Source: Bacteroidales bacterium
GTDB taxonomy: Bacteria > Bacteroidota > Bacteroidia > Bacteroidales > UBA4181
DNA: 64,000 bases
Reading direction: 5' to 3'
NCBI GenBank assembly: GCA_031275285.1
Contig: JAISOY010000066.1
Coordinates: forward strand, 1-64,000
Positions 37,722 through 47,869 of the stretch are shown here, piece after piece. The notes beneath the pieces were generated by a model that made no database searches, was not told the DNA's origin, and was given only the letters and a program-made list of their open reading frames with translations. How positions within the stretch are numbered: position 1 is the stretch's first letter; every line of letters begins with the position of its first letter. Made by a program: the position numbers and the translations under genes.

Positions 37722-40274
37722 TTATTTGACGGATTCTTCCTTTGCTTTAACAGAGACAACCTTAAATGTCAATTCCTCTCTTTTTTTGTTGAACCCGACA
37801 CGGATCGTATCTCCATTTTTAGGGTTTTGTTTGATCATTACCTCTGCCATCGGATTTTCCAGATATTTTTGAATAGCGCGTTTTAACGGACGCGCACCGA
37901 AATTCACATCAAATCCTTTTTCGCAAAGGAAATCCTTGGCAATGGGAGTGATTTTGATGTTGTAGCCCATGGTGTGTATCCTGTCAAACAAACCTTTCAA
38001 TTCAATATCGATGATTTTTCCAATATCTTCTTTGGTCAATGTATTGAACAATACCACATCATCGATACGGTTGAGGAATTCGGGAGCAAAGGCCTTTTTA
38101 AGCGCATTTTGTATGACACTTTTTGCATAGTCATTACTTTGGGAAATGCGCGCTTCTGTCTGAAAACCGACTCCTTGTCCAAAGTCTTTTAATTGACGGG
38201 AACCGATATTGGATGTCATGATGATGATGGTATTCCTGAAATCCACTTTTCGACCAAGGCTATCCGTTAATTGTCCTTCATCCAGCAACTGGAGTAATAA
38301 ATGGAATACATCGGGGTGTGCCTTTTCGATTTCATCCAACAATACTACCGAATAAGGTTTGCGGCGTACTTTTTCCGTTAATTGTCCGCCTTCTTCATAC
38401 CCTACATAACCCGGAGGAGCTCCGACCAGACGGGAAACCGTGAACTTTTCCATGTATTCGCTCATATCGATGCGAATCAGGTTATCATAACTGTCAAACA
38501 GGTATTTGGCCAGCACTTTGGCCAGCTGTGTTTTACCAACTCCCGTGGGACCAAGGAAAATAAAACTGCCAATAGGTTTATTGGGATCTTTTAAACCTGC
38601 ACGGTTACGTTGTATTGATTTTACTACTTTATCGATCGCCTCATCCTGACCGATCACACTGCCGCGTAATTCATCAGCCATATGTAATAATCTGGTTCCT
38701 TCAGCCTGCGCTATACGCTGTACCGGAACACCGGTCATCATGGCAACTACTTCCGCAACCTTATCAGCATCCACTACGACACGATTTTTAGATAATTCAG
38801 TTTCCCAAATGGCTTTTTCATTTTCCAGTTTTTCCAGCAACATTTTTTCAGTGTCACGGAAACTGGCAGCCCGTTCAAAATTTTGGTTTTTTACTGCTGC
38901 AACTTTTGCCCGTTTGGTTTCTTCAATGGATTCCTCCAGTTCGACTATTTGGTCTGGCACCAGTATATTGGATATATGAGCCCTTGAACCTGCTTCATCC
39001 AGGGCGTCAATGGCTTTGTCAGGAAGGCGCCGGTCACTGATATAGCGATTTGTCAGGTGTACGCATGCTTCGATGGCATCAGGGGTATAAATCACATTAT
39101 GATGATCCTCGTAACGATCTTTTATATTGTTTAGTATTTCGATGGTTTCTTCCTCAGATGTCGGTTCTACCATGACTTTCTGGAATCTTCGTTCCAATGC
39201 TCCGTCTTTTTCAATGTATTGACGATATTCGTCCAGAGTGGTAGCCCCGATACATTGTATTTCTCCACGAGCTAAAGCGGGTTTCAACATATTGGCAGCA
39301 TCCAGTGAACCGCTAGCTCCACCGGCACCGACAATGGTGTGTATCTCATCAATAAATAAAATCACATTGGTAGTGTGTGACAATTCATTAAGAATGGCTT
39401 TCATACGTTCTTCAAATTGTCCCCTGTACTTCGTACCTGCTACAATAGATGCAAGATCAAGTGTGAGAACTCGTTTCCCGAATAATACGCGCGACACTTT
39501 ACGATGAGTGATACGTAATGCCAGACCTTCAACTATCGCCGACTTACCTACACCCGGTTCACCGATTAATATGGGATTGTTTTTCTTGCGCCGGCTGAGG
39601 ATCTGTACCAAACGTTCGATTTCTTTTTCGCGACCGACAATTGGGTCTAAACGACCTTCTTCAGCGGCTTTCGTAAGATCGACGCCAAAGTTATCAAGTA
39701 CCGGTGTTTCAGACGAAGATTTTGAAGCCTGTTGTTTACTGGCTCCTTGTCCACCGCCTCCACCTTCAAATGGATTGCGGGATTCGTCATCATCACCTCC
39801 TGCTGCAAAATCAGCTCTAATTTCATCGTCCTTGACTTCTGTAATATCTTCCAGACGTCTTCTGACTGAATAATAATCTATATCCATTTCGTTCAATAAC
39901 TGTGTTACATAGGAAGTTTCATCCTTGAGGATGGCCAGTAATAAATGTTCAGTTTTTATTTCCGGGCTTTTAAATGATTTTGCCTCAAGGTATACAAGTT
40001 TTAATGCTCTTTCCGTAGATTTTAGCAAAGGAATATCCTCACTTTCGGGAATTGTTTGAAAAGTATCGGGCCTAATTTTGTCTTCAATATGTTTCCGTAC
40101 ATCATATAAATCAGCACCCAGTGATTGAAGAATATCAAGAGCCTCATTTTCCCCGTCGCGAAGAATTCCTAAAAATAAGTGTTCTAATCCGATATATGGT
40201 GTACCCAGACGCATAGCCTCTTCTTTACTATAACCGAGAACCCCTTTGATATGTTGAGAAAATTTTGAATCCAT
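37722..40274 (-). CDS. clpC: Clp protease ATPase subunit ClpC
   Basis: An AAA+ unfoldase that feeds proteins to ClpP. It has an N-terminal double Clp_N repeat (residues 1-145), a first ATPase domain with GEPGVGKSA, a middle domain with a UVR-like helix ([15 protein letters not shown]), a second ATPase domain with [12 protein letters not shown], and the C-terminal D2-small domain. The tripeptide VGF in a loop of the second domain (GQGVGFQ) is the expected ClpP-docking element. It is 850 residues, normal for ClpC, with an extra Gly-rich acidic linker near residues 160-185. It is monocistronic, followed by a hairpin and the tRNA-Cys gene. Confidence 0.94.
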   Translation of the reverse strand: MDSKFSQHIKGVLGYSKEEAMRLGTPYIGLEHLFLGILRDGENEALDILQSLGADLYDVRKHIEDKIRPDTFQTIPESEDIPLLKSTERALKLVYLEAKSFKSPEIKTEHLLLAILKDETSYVTQLLNEMDIDYYSVRRRLEDITEVKDDEIRADFAAGGDDDESRNPFEGGGGGQGASKQQASKSSSETPVLDNFGVDLTKAAEEGRLDPIVGREKEIERLVQILSRRKKNNPILIGEPGVGKSAIVEGLALRITHRKVSRVLFGKRVLTLDLASIVAGTKYRGQFEERMKAILNELSHTTNVILFIDEIHTIVGAGGASGSLDAANMLKPALARGEIQCIGATTLDEYRQYIEKDGALERRFQKVMVEPTSEEETIEILNNIKDRYEDHHNVIYTPDAIEACVHLTNRYISDRRLPDKAIDALDEAGSRAHISNILVPDQIVELEESIEETKRAKVAAVKNQNFERAASFRDTEKMLLEKLENEKAIWETELSKNRVVVDADKVAEVVAMMTGVPVQRIAQAEGTRLLHMADELRGSVIGQDEAIDKVVKSIQRNRAGLKDPNKPIGSFIFLGPTGVGKTQLAKVLAKYLFDSYDNLIRIDMSEYMEKFTVSRLVGAPPGYVGYEEGGQLTEKVRRKPYSVVLLDEIEKAHPDVFHLLLQLLDEGQLTDSLGRKVDFRNTIIIMTSNIGSRQLKDFGQGVGFQTEARISQSNDYAKSVIQNALKKAFAPEFLNRIDDVVLFNTLTKEDIGKIIDIELKGLFDRIHTMGYNIKITPIAKDFLCEKGFDVNFGARPLKRAIQKYLENPMAEVMIKQNPKNGDTIRVGFNKKREELTFKVVSVKAKEESVK

Positions 40275-40618
40275 CTTATTTATTTGTGTTATTCTGGTGT
40301 ATTAACTATACAAAGGTAAAATTTTTTTCAGTATTTTGTAAGTGTTATTGTTTTGAATCCTACTTTGGAAAAATACAAAATAAAATAAAAACTTACTCAT
40401 ATAAAATACATCTGTTATATTTTTTGGTTACAATAATACAAATAATTTGCCATTTTATTTTATATTGACAAAATGACAGGTATGATTTGTAACTCATGTA
40501 CATATTGTCTTAAAAATGTAAACATGTCAATATGGTGGAGATAAATAAAGGGGAATTTATGCTACTAAACGTTTTTAGGCTTACTTGTAGGTAATGGTAA
40601 TAATGTGCATCTTTCCTG
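40275..40618. other. 344-base AT-rich intergenic region
   Basis: Apart from the clpC -7 box at 40311-40318, I see no coding frame, no strong inverted repeat and no RNA signature here. It presumably contains the untranslated 3' end of the lipoprotein gene at 40619. Confidence 0.5.
40311..40318 (-). promoter_or_regulatory. Candidate -7 box of clpC
   Basis: The minus strand reads TACCTTTG, a full TAnnTTTG match, 37 bases before the clpC ATG. No TTTG is found at the -33 position, so an alternative or heat-responsive upstream element is possible. Confidence 0.5.
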
Positions 40619-41281
40619 TTATAAATTAGATAAATGCACTCCGTCGATTGTCTTTTCTAATATAGTACCATCCTTGCTGGTGTATTGAAGTGTAAATGAA
40701 TAAACACCATTTCGGGACGGCGGAGAGGTGAATCGAAACTCAAAAGTAATGGAGGTAAATGCCCGTATATTTTGATTGAAAGAATATAATGATTGTTCTT
40801 CTAATAAGCTTATAGACTGGTTATAGCCGGAATCAATTACTTTTTTGGGAAGTAAATAACTGATATCTACAATGTCATTGATTATACTTCCTTCAGGATA
40901 AGTATCATTATAATTTTGATTGGTAAAAATGCTGATATCCGATATGGAATCAGCCAAACACGATACGGGAAATGTTTTTTCTACAGACTGATTGAATGTT
41001 TGATCTTTCATTATCTCAGAAAATACATTGAAGTCCGCTTCATTTTGATTGGTTTTTTTGCCTTCAACAATGAGTAATAAAGAAGCATCTTTAATAGAAA
41101 CGTAAGACATATCTGCTTTGATCCCTCCGCCACCCGGATATATAAAAGTCAGACTTAGATAATCCGGCTCATAAATGTAATCTGTGATATAATTATTTGA
41201 TATCTCAGGCTCCTCTTCTTTGTTACATGTAATTGCCGTAATAGTAAACAAGGAAACTAAAAAATACACTTTAAATTTCAT
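40619..41281 (-). CDS. Small lipoprotein of unknown function
   Basis: The ATG at 41281 gives a signal peptide with lipobox TAITC, followed by an acidic linker (NKEEEPE). An upstream ATG would add 11 residues before the signal and is unlikely. The mature part of about 200 residues is beta-rich with no catalytic motif I recognise. It begins YITDYIYEPDYLSLTF and ends in strands that read like a single sandwich domain. It stands alone, divergent from the SAM hydrolase-like gene and downstream-facing to clpC. I do not assign a role. Confidence 0.65.
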   Translation of the reverse strand: MKFKVYFLVSLFTITAITCNKEEEPEISNNYITDYIYEPDYLSLTFIYPGGGGIKADMSYVSIKDASLLLIVEGKKTNQNEADFNVFSEIMKDQTFNQSVEKTFPVSCLADSISDISIFTNQNYNDTYPEGSIINDIVDISYLLPKKVIDSGYNQSISLLEEQSLYSFNQNIRAFTSITFEFRFTSPPSRNGVYSFTLQYTSKDGTILEKTIDGVHLSNL

Positions 41282-41421
41282 GTGCGTAAAAATTACTTTG
41301 ATGGTGAAACACACTCAAAATCTGTGCCCGATTATCTGTTTACAACTCTTATTTACGAATTGACGAACCGTTTTTCGATGATAATTTTTTAACTTAGGTT
41401 ATATGTATTGGTTCATTTTTA

Positions 41422-41429
41422 TATTTTTG
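41422..41429 (+). promoter_or_regulatory. Candidate -7 box for the SAM hydrolase-like gene
   Basis: TATTTTTG matches TAnnTTTG and lies 32 bases before the ATG at 41461. No clear -33 partner is visible. Confidence 0.45.
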
Positions 41430-41460
41430 TCTTTTGTTTCAACAATTGTAAAACCACAGG

Positions 41461-42255
41461 ATGGCTGTTATTACGTTAACCACAGGATGGATAGATGATT
41501 ATTATATTGCAGTGGTAAAGGGGATCATCCTTTCTGCAATACCTTCTGTACAAATTGTTGATATATCACATCATACGCCGGCATTTAATACCGGTATTTC
41601 TTATGCTGCTTATATGATCAGTCACAGTTATATTTATTATCCGAAGAATACAGTACATCTGATATCTGTGGCCAGTGAATATACTGAAAAAACACCTTTT
41701 ATTGCAGCACAATATGAAGGACAATATTTTGTAGGTACTGATAATGGCATATTTAGCCTGATATTCAGATATGAGCCGGAAGATATGGTTCGTATCGAGA
41801 AATATACTGATGCTGCTGCCCCTAACTATCCTGCTATTTCCGTATTTGCACCTGCAGCTATTCACCTTGCATCAGGAGGTAACATCAGTGACCTGGGGTC
41901 TACATATACCACATACCAGCGTAAAGGTATGTTGATGGCCACAATTGATGAATCCCAGATTACAGGTACTATCATACATATCAATGCTTTCGGAAATGTC
42001 ATAACTAACATTACACGGGAAGACTTTGATAGGATTGGAAAAGGCCGTCCGTTTGAGATTATGGTACAAAGTATCCGGAATAAAATAACACGTATCAATA
42101 AATATTACCATGAGACAAGTGATGGCGAATTATTGGCCCTGTTCGATGTTTCCGGTTTATTGGAAATTGCAATGAATAAAGGAAAGATTGCCGAAATGCT
42201 GAATCTTTCCCTGAATTCAAATATTATTGTAAAATTTTTGAATGTTAAAATATAA
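41461..42255 (+). CDS. SAM hydroxide adenosyltransferase (DUF62) family protein
   Basis: The family hydrolyses S-adenosylmethionine to adenosine and methionine; fluorinase and chlorinase are relatives. Diagnostic stretches are ITLTTGWIDDYYIAVVKG at the N-terminus, VDISHHTPAFNTGISYAAY, YFVGTDNGIFSLIF and a C-terminal beta domain with HINAFGNVITNI. The usual TDFG at the start reads TTGW here, a variation also compatible with activity but worth noting. Length 264 residues is typical. It precedes an RsbU-like phosphatase by 52 bases and may share its transcript. Confidence 0.88.
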   Translation: MAVITLTTGWIDDYYIAVVKGIILSAIPSVQIVDISHHTPAFNTGISYAAYMISHSYIYYPKNTVHLISVASEYTEKTPFIAAQYEGQYFVGTDNGIFSLIFRYEPEDMVRIEKYTDAAAPNYPAISVFAPAAIHLASGGNISDLGSTYTTYQRKGMLMATIDESQITGTIIHINAFGNVITNITREDFDRIGKGRPFEIMVQSIRNKITRINKYYHETSDGELLALFDVSGLLEIAMNKGKIAEMLNLSLNSNIIVKFLNVKI

Positions 42256-42307
42256 TGTTCTGAATCAAAGAAATGTATTATATTTATGTAATTATTAAAA
42301 TATTTCC

Positions 42308-43543
42308 ATGATTGAAAAAAATACTGTCCGGCAGACATTGAAGTTTAAGTTGGATTCATTGTTGGAGATTACACGTTCCATCAATGAGAACCAATCGGTA
42401 GAAGCCTTGTTGGAAAAGTATATTGATATTCTTTGCCATAAGCTTAAGATAGGTAAAGTGGTTATGTTCAAGTATAGTAATCAATGGGAATGTATTTTAA
42501 ATGCAGGAGCTGCCTCTAGAATTGTAGACAATATCGATGTTGAAAAAGATTTACTCCTCTATTCGGATATTACGTTTATTGCTTCCGAAGAAGACATATT
42601 ACCCGGGTTTGATATTGTTATTCCGGTTTTTAATAATAACACCCCTATTGCGTATGTACTGATCGGGGATATCGAAGAGGAGATGGAAGGAGTAAGTCCT
42701 GTGATCAAACATCTCCAGTTCATACAAACGATATCCAACATTATTGTTGTTGCCATTGAAAATATACGTTTGTTTCAGGAAAGTTTACAACAGGAGGCCA
42801 TTAAAAGAGAATTAGAGTTGGCTTCGCAGATGCAGAATATGTTGGTTCCCGATATTAAGGATCTGCCCAGGAATAAATTTATATCTGTAAATGCTTTCTA
42901 CAAATCCCATTATGATGTTGGGGGGGATTATTTTGATTGTATTGATTTAAAAAAAAATAAGATAGGATTTTGTGTTGCGGATGTTTCCGGAAAAGGTCTG
43001 GCTGCCGCATTACTGGCATCTAATTTTCAGGCTACTTTACAGGCATTGTTTACCTGGGACATTCCCATGGAAAAATTATTGCAGAAATTAAACCGGAGGA
43101 TTTCGGCCAGGGCAAAGGGAGAAAAATTCATTACTCTTTTTATCGGACGTTATGATTATAACACCCGGGAAATGGAATATGTGAATGCCGGACATACGCC
43201 TGTCATTTTATACAATACCGAAAGTAAAAAAATGGATTTACTGGAAAGTTCAACGGTTGCTGTCGGCATGCTTGACGAACTTCCGTTTGTTAATGTAAAA
43301 AAAATAACCATTGATGAACATACTTTATTATTGTCTTATACTGATGGTATTGTAGAAGTGATTTCGGATACGGAAGAAGGAGAAGTGGACTCAGCTTTCT
43401 ATGTATTGGAAAATGCCGTCCAGCAATTCACAACTGTTGATGATGTGATAGAAAATATTATTACTACCCAGAATTTACGGGGGCAGAATGAAGCTATTTT
43501 TGATGATATCACCCTTTTAGGAGTGGAATTTTTCCCGAAATGA
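42308..43543 (+). CDS. GAF-domain PP2C phosphatase of the RsbU/SpoIIE type
   Basis: An N-terminal helical and GAF-like sensor region (residues 1-160) is linked by a coiled-coil helix (REALELASQMQ-like signalling helix) to a SpoIIE/PP2C domain. Metal-binding motifs DVGGDYFD, DVSGKG, TDGIVE and DDITLL are all present. RsbU-type enzymes dephosphorylate anti-anti-sigma factors in partner-switching pathways. No such partner gene is in the window, so the target is unknown. The 411-residue length fits one GAF plus one phosphatase domain. It could be cotranscribed with the preceding SAM hydrolase-like gene. Confidence 0.88.
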   Translation: MIEKNTVRQTLKFKLDSLLEITRSINENQSVEALLEKYIDILCHKLKIGKVVMFKYSNQWECILNAGAASRIVDNIDVEKDLLLYSDITFIASEEDILPGFDIVIPVFNNNTPIAYVLIGDIEEEMEGVSPVIKHLQFIQTISNIIVVAIENIRLFQESLQQEAIKRELELASQMQNMLVPDIKDLPRNKFISVNAFYKSHYDVGGDYFDCIDLKKNKIGFCVADVSGKGLAAALLASNFQATLQALFTWDIPMEKLLQKLNRRISARAKGEKFITLFIGRYDYNTREMEYVNAGHTPVILYNTESKKMDLLESSTVAVGMLDELPFVNVKKITIDEHTLLLSYTDGIVEVISDTEEGEVDSAFYVLENAVQQFTTVDDVIENIITTQNLRGQNEAIFDDITLLGVEFFPK

Positions 43544-43627
43544 TTTTAATTGATAACAGAAATAACCGTATTTCTGCTGCTTTCTCTTAATAATTCCGTA
43601 TGTTTGTATTTTGAATAAACTGTAATA

Positions 43628-45433
43628 ATGCACACATATCATTCTTTCCATATTCCCGTGATGGGGCTGGCCTATACCATTGACACACCTGTTAAAGTCG
43701 CACGCTTTGGAATATCTTCAGTGGTTTCCATTATTGAAGATACGCTTATTGAAAGAATGCGTAAATATTACTGCAAGAAAACCAACCGGACCTATTTTCC
43801 GATCAATGTTACCGAGCCGGATTACCGGGCAAAGAGAATTACAGACTATTTAAATCTCTTGAATGAGATTGTGAATAAGCAGGTCGAAAAATTGAAAGAA
43901 TCAGCTTTTGAAGCAGGATCGGACCTGACACAATATTTTGAAATGTTACCTGATACCAGTATCTTGAAAAAGATGTACCAACAAATGCTGGAGATGCATG
44001 ATAAATATGAAAAGAAGAAACTGGAATTAAAGCTGCGGAAAGAATTGAGAGCCGGCAGTATTGATGTAAATATCATGACAAAGCTGGATAATGACCGTTA
44101 CCAACGCAACGGAGAATTGATTGAAAACGGTTCGGATGCTATCACAGCTTTAAGGGGATATGCAAACAGTGACCTGACAAATTCTTCCGTCGTATTTTCA
44201 GCTGGACTCAATCCGCGTTTATTCAACTATATGGAAAACCTGGACGTCTTTTGTAAAATGAAAGACGGTGAATTCGAGAAAAAGATCGTGTTGAAAGTAA
44301 GTGATCACCGGTCGGCGATCATTCAAGGAAAATATCTGGCCAAGAAGGGATTATGGGTTTCTGAATTTCGTATTGAGTCCGGTCTGAACTGTGGTGGACA
44401 TGCTTTCGCAAGCGAAGGATATATGCTCGGTCCTATTCTTGAAGAATTTAAGAATAAGCGAGAAGCACTGAATGATGAACTTTACGGGATTTACAGCAAA
44501 GCATTGGCCGAAAAAGGAAAAACACCTCCTGCTACCCGGCCTTCAATAAAATTGACTGTTCAGGGAGGAATCGGTACAAGTGAGGAAGATGCTTTTTTCC
44601 GGGATTATTACATGGTTGATTCTATCGGTTGGGGGACTCCTTTTATGCTGGTACCCGAAGCTGTTTCCATTGATGAAGAGACGCTCAGGCTTCTGGCTGA
44701 TGCCAAAGAAGATGATATCATACTCAGCAAAAATTCACCATTAGGTGTGCCTTTCAATTACCTGAAAGGGGCTTCAGGAGAAAAAGAAAAATACCGGCTG
44801 GCCGAAGAGGGACATCCTGGCAGTCCATGTTCTGAAAAACTCTTACAATTCAATACCGAATTTACGGAAAAACCATTATGTACGGCTTCTTCCGCATATA
44901 TTAGGAAGAAATTGCAACAATTGCAGGAAACAGAGATGAGCGATGATGAACGTAAGAAAAAAACAGGGGAAATCCTTACTAAAGAATGCCTGTGTATCGG
45001 ATTGAGTAATCCGGCTATTATTCAGCATCGGTTGGATATCATCAATAAGACGATACAAGGAGTTACTGCATGTCCGGGACCGAACCTGGCATATTTCGAT
45101 AAAGTGGTTTCCCTTGGGGAAATGGTGGGTCACATCTATGGGCGGACTGATTTATTACGTAAGGGTTACCGTCCGCATGTGTTTATCAAGGAAATGGATA
45201 TTTATCTCAGTTACCTGAAAGAACAATTATCCGAAGAAGTAGCAGATTTAACCAATACCCGGCAATTGAAATACTATCAGTCATTTTGCCGGAATATGCA
45301 CGATGCCGTGGCCTATTACCGGTCTTTGAAAGACAAGATTTTTACCCAAAAGCCAAATGAAAAGGAAATATTTGAAAAAGAATTGAACAGGATTGAAGAG
45401 GAAATTGTTCATATTGAGTCGACTATAGGCTAA
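43628..45433 (+). CDS. Conserved protein resembling NPD/enoyl-reductase FMN-binding TIM barrels
   Basis: No named gene is recognised with certainty. The opening IPVMGLAYTIDTPVKVARFGIS, the middle GLNCGGHAFASEG and the segment SKNSPLGVPFNYLKG are laid out like FMN-dependent nitronate monooxygenase/enoyl-reductase barrels, where a GGH motif and SP.G.P loop contact flavin or substrate. Extra cysteine-containing motifs (EGHPGSPCSEK, KECLCIGLSNPA, CPGPNLAYF) are unusual for that family and might bind metal. It is cytoplasmic, with no signal, and 601 residues long. The next gene, a DUF2721 protein, follows after 25 bases. Confidence 0.55.
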   Translation: MHTYHSFHIPVMGLAYTIDTPVKVARFGISSVVSIIEDTLIERMRKYYCKKTNRTYFPINVTEPDYRAKRITDYLNLLNEIVNKQVEKLKESAFEAGSDLTQYFEMLPDTSILKKMYQQMLEMHDKYEKKKLELKLRKELRAGSIDVNIMTKLDNDRYQRNGELIENGSDAITALRGYANSDLTNSSVVFSAGLNPRLFNYMENLDVFCKMKDGEFEKKIVLKVSDHRSAIIQGKYLAKKGLWVSEFRIESGLNCGGHAFASEGYMLGPILEEFKNKREALNDELYGIYSKALAEKGKTPPATRPSIKLTVQGGIGTSEEDAFFRDYYMVDSIGWGTPFMLVPEAVSIDEETLRLLADAKEDDIILSKNSPLGVPFNYLKGASGEKEKYRLAEEGHPGSPCSEKLLQFNTEFTEKPLCTASSAYIRKKLQQLQETEMSDDERKKKTGEILTKECLCIGLSNPAIIQHRLDIINKTIQGVTACPGPNLAYFDKVVSLGEMVGHIYGRTDLLRKGYRPHVFIKEMDIYLSYLKEQLSEEVADLTNTRQLKYYQSFCRNMHDAVAYYRSLKDKIFTQKPNEKEIFEKELNRIEEEIVHIESTIG

Positions 45434-45458
45434 TTTCTTTTTATTACCTGGAATTATC

Positions 45459-45872
45459 ATGGAAGAACTTACTTTAACCACACCTGCGTTGTTGTTTTCT
45501 GCAATCTCGCTCATACTGCTGGCGTATACCAACCGTTTTTTATCATACGCTCAATTGGTCAGAACCTTAAAAGATAAGCATATTGCAAATCCTAATTCCG
45601 TAACCGAAGCACAAATCATTAATCTTCGCAAGCGGCTGAATCTTGTTAGGAACATGCAGATATTCGGTATCGGAGGATTACTTTTTTGTGTAGCTTCCAT
45701 GTTTTTCATTTATATAGAATTGAATTTAACCGGAGCATATGTGTTCGGTGCAGGATTAGTATTGCTGATCATTTCCTTAAGTATCTGTATTTGGGAAATA
45801 ATTATTTCCGTAAAGGCTCTGGACATATACCTCAATGATATGGAAGAAATTGCCCATATTGATAAGGATTAA
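45459..45872 (+). CDS. DUF2721 membrane protein
   Basis: It begins LTTPALLFSAISLILLAYTNRFL, the DUF2721 signature, and has three hydrophobic segments in 137 residues with a cytoplasmic basic helix (RTLKDKH, NLRKRLNLVRNMQ) between the first two. The function of this family is not known. Its stop overlaps the start of the transporter gene as TAATG, so the pair is translationally coupled and may work together. Confidence 0.85.
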   Translation: MEELTLTTPALLFSAISLILLAYTNRFLSYAQLVRTLKDKHIANPNSVTEAQIINLRKRLNLVRNMQIFGIGGLLFCVASMFFIYIELNLTGAYVFGAGLVLLIISLSICIWEIIISVKALDIYLNDMEEIAHIDKD

Positions 45873-46891
45873 TGGAACGACTGGGAAAATTTCTTGCAAA
45901 AGCCGGAATTGATGCTTTTCTATTACTGCTTATCCTGGCCGTCTTTCTTGCTTACTTGAAACCTGAAATAGGTTCGGGAAAAGGTGTTTTTTCTCTTTCT
46001 GCTATAGCCAATTATGGTATTTCTTTCATTTTCTTTTTTTACGGATTGAAACTTAATCGCGAAAAACTGCATGCGGGACTTTCCAACTGGAAATTACATA
46101 TCCTGATACATGTAACTACTTTCATCCTGTTCCCGGTTCTTATATGGTTCATTCGTCCACTTTTTACCGGGGAAGAAACTATTTTATGGCTGGGTATTTT
46201 CTATCTGGCTGTTCTTCCCTCTACGGTTTCATCATCCGTGGTCATGGTATCCATTGCCAACGGAAATATTCCGGCAGCCATCTTTAATGCCAGTATTTCG
46301 AGTCTTGCTGGTGTATTCATCACCCCGTTATGGATGAGTCTGGTGCTTTCAGGTACAAACGGATACGATTTCTCCCATTTATGGGGAATTATCTCAAAAT
46401 TAATCCTGCAGATATTGTTGCCTGTGGCGCTGGGCATGATATTAAACCGGAAATGGGGATATTTTACCGAAAAGCACAGGAAAGGATTGCAACGATTTGA
46501 CCAGGCGATTATATTATTGATCGTATATACATCTTTTTGTACTTCGTTTGCTGATCATGTATTTGAGGATTTTTCGGCTTCCGGGATTCTCTGGTGTGCG
46601 CTAGGTATGGTTTTGCTGTTCTTTGTGGTTTATTTCATCGTTACTTTAATTGCCCGTATATTAAAACTGAACAGGGAAGATACGATTACGGCACAATTTT
46701 GCGGATCTAAAAAGTCATTGGTACACGGAACGGCCATGTCGAAGGTCATCTTTACCGGATATAGCAGTGTCGGTATTATTTTGCTTCCTATTATGCTGTA
46801 CCATGCCCTGCAACTGATGATTGTATCGGCAATCGCTTACCGGAAATCAAAAAACGAACAGTCTACTCATCCACATCATACAGGCGGATAA
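45872..46891 (+). CDS. SBF-like (bile acid:sodium symporter superfamily, YfeH-type) transporter
   Basis: About ten hydrophobic segments and the motifs FFFYGLKLNREKL, LPSTVSSSVVMVSIANGN and QFCGSKKSLVHGTAMSKVIF match the SBF_like family (PF13593) of BASS-type transporters. Substrates are unproven for most members. It is coupled to the DUF2721 gene on its 5' side and overlaps the convergent YbaK-type gene by 29 bases at its 3' end. The length, 339 residues, is typical. Confidence 0.88.
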   Translation: MERLGKFLAKAGIDAFLLLLILAVFLAYLKPEIGSGKGVFSLSAIANYGISFIFFFYGLKLNREKLHAGLSNWKLHILIHVTTFILFPVLIWFIRPLFTGEETILWLGIFYLAVLPSTVSSSVVMVSIANGNIPAAIFNASISSLAGVFITPLWMSLVLSGTNGYDFSHLWGIISKLILQILLPVALGMILNRKWGYFTEKHRKGLQRFDQAIILLIVYTSFCTSFADHVFEDFSASGILWCALGMVLLFFVVYFIVTLIARILKLNREDTITAQFCGSKKSLVHGTAMSKVIFTGYSSVGIILLPIMLYHALQLMIVSAIAYRKSKNEQSTHPHHTGG

Positions 46892-47375
46892 ATTCATAAT
46901 TGTTTTGGGTCCAATCCATATAACGCCAGAATTCATTGGCGGGTATCACCAGGCTAACCTGATTGTCATTAGGATGGAATGATATTTTTTGTGCATGTTG
47001 CAGATTTTCATCGAAAAAGACATGCACATGTTTCTCTTTATCATTGACCAGACCGAAAGGAGAAACAGAGCCCGGGAGCAGGCCAAGGTATTTTTCCATA
47101 CGTTGCGGTGATGCAAAACTGATTTTTCCCTGTTTCAAACGCTTTTCCAGATCATGGATATCCAATGCCCGGGAACATTCCAATACAACTAAATAGTGTT
47201 TGTTTCCCTTATGGTTACGGAAAAAAAGATTTTTACAGTAAGTAGCCGTTTCATCCCGCCAGTATTGACGTGCTTCTTCAATAGTCGGCGTGGGTGGATG
47301 TATGTAATAATCAAACGGAATACTTAATTCTTCCAAAATCCGGTATACCTCTTCTTGGCCAATAAGGTTGCTCAT
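46863..47375 (-). CDS. YbaK/ProX-type prolyl-tRNA editing-domain protein
   Basis: A freestanding aminoacyl-tRNA deacylase that clears mischarged tRNA-Pro. Typical phrases are FDYYIHPPTPTIEEA, CKNLFFRNHKGNKHYLVVLE, and the C-terminal GSVSPFGLVNDKEKHVHVFFDE with a conserved Lys-containing substrate pocket. The 170-residue length equals the domain. It is convergent with and overlaps the end of the transporter gene. Exact amino-acid specificity (Ala or Cys on tRNA-Pro) cannot be told. Confidence 0.88.
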   Translation of the reverse strand: MSNLIGQEEVYRILEELSIPFDYYIHPPTPTIEEARQYWRDETATYCKNLFFRNHKGNKHYLVVLECSRALDIHDLEKRLKQGKISFASPQRMEKYLGLLPGSVSPFGLVNDKEKHVHVFFDENLQHAQKISFHPNDNQVSLVIPANEFWRYMDWTQNNYEFIRLYDVDE

Positions 47376-47521
47376 TTTGTATTACATGAAATCGATCAAA
47401 AAAATCAAAATTACATATTTAATCGTAAAAATCAACACATTTTATAACCGGCATATTATCAGGTAATTTTAAATTTTTCAAAAAAAATATAAAATATTTA
47501 CATATATATAGATTATCTATG

Positions 47522-47529
47522 TATCTTTG
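47522..47529 (+). promoter_or_regulatory. -7 box of the PadR operon
   Basis: TATCTTTG is a full TAnnTTTG match. It overlaps an in-frame ATG at 47519, which argues that translation starts at the later ATG (47549) rather than inside the promoter. Confidence 0.6.
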
Positions 47530-47548
47530 TTCTATATATTTTTATTCT

Positions 47549-47869
47549 ATGTATTCAAAAGAATTATTAAAAGGTACATTATCGGTGATTATCCTTAAAT
47601 TACTGGAAGATAATGGCAAAATGTACGGATATCAGATTACACAAACCGTGAAAGGGTTATCCGGGAATAAGATTCTGGTAAAAGAAGGTTCGTTATACCC
47701 CGCTTTACATAAACTTAAGGAAGAAGGCTGGGTGGATGTTGAGACGGAAAACATTGGTAAACGGATCCGGCATTATTATTCACTTACTGAAAAAGGTAAT
47801 CAGGAGCGAATAAAGCAAGAGAGTGAGTTAAAAGATTTTATTGAAACCATTCAAAAAATTATGTTATGA
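47549..47869 (+). CDS. PadR-family transcriptional regulator
   Basis: A small winged-helix repressor. It begins MYSKELLKGTLSVIILKLLE, with the characteristic GYQITQ and EGSLYPALHKLKEEGWV helix-turn-helix and a wing ending RHYYSLTEKG. The start at 47549 is preferred over an in-frame ATG 30 bases upstream because the -7 box covers the earlier one. It overlaps the next gene by four bases (ATGA), forming a PadR plus membrane-partner operon that is common in this phylum. It is expected to repress its own operon. Confidence 0.9.
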   Translation: MYSKELLKGTLSVIILKLLEDNGKMYGYQITQTVKGLSGNKILVKEGSLYPALHKLKEEGWVDVETENIGKRIRHYYSLTEKGNQERIKQESELKDFIETIQKIML

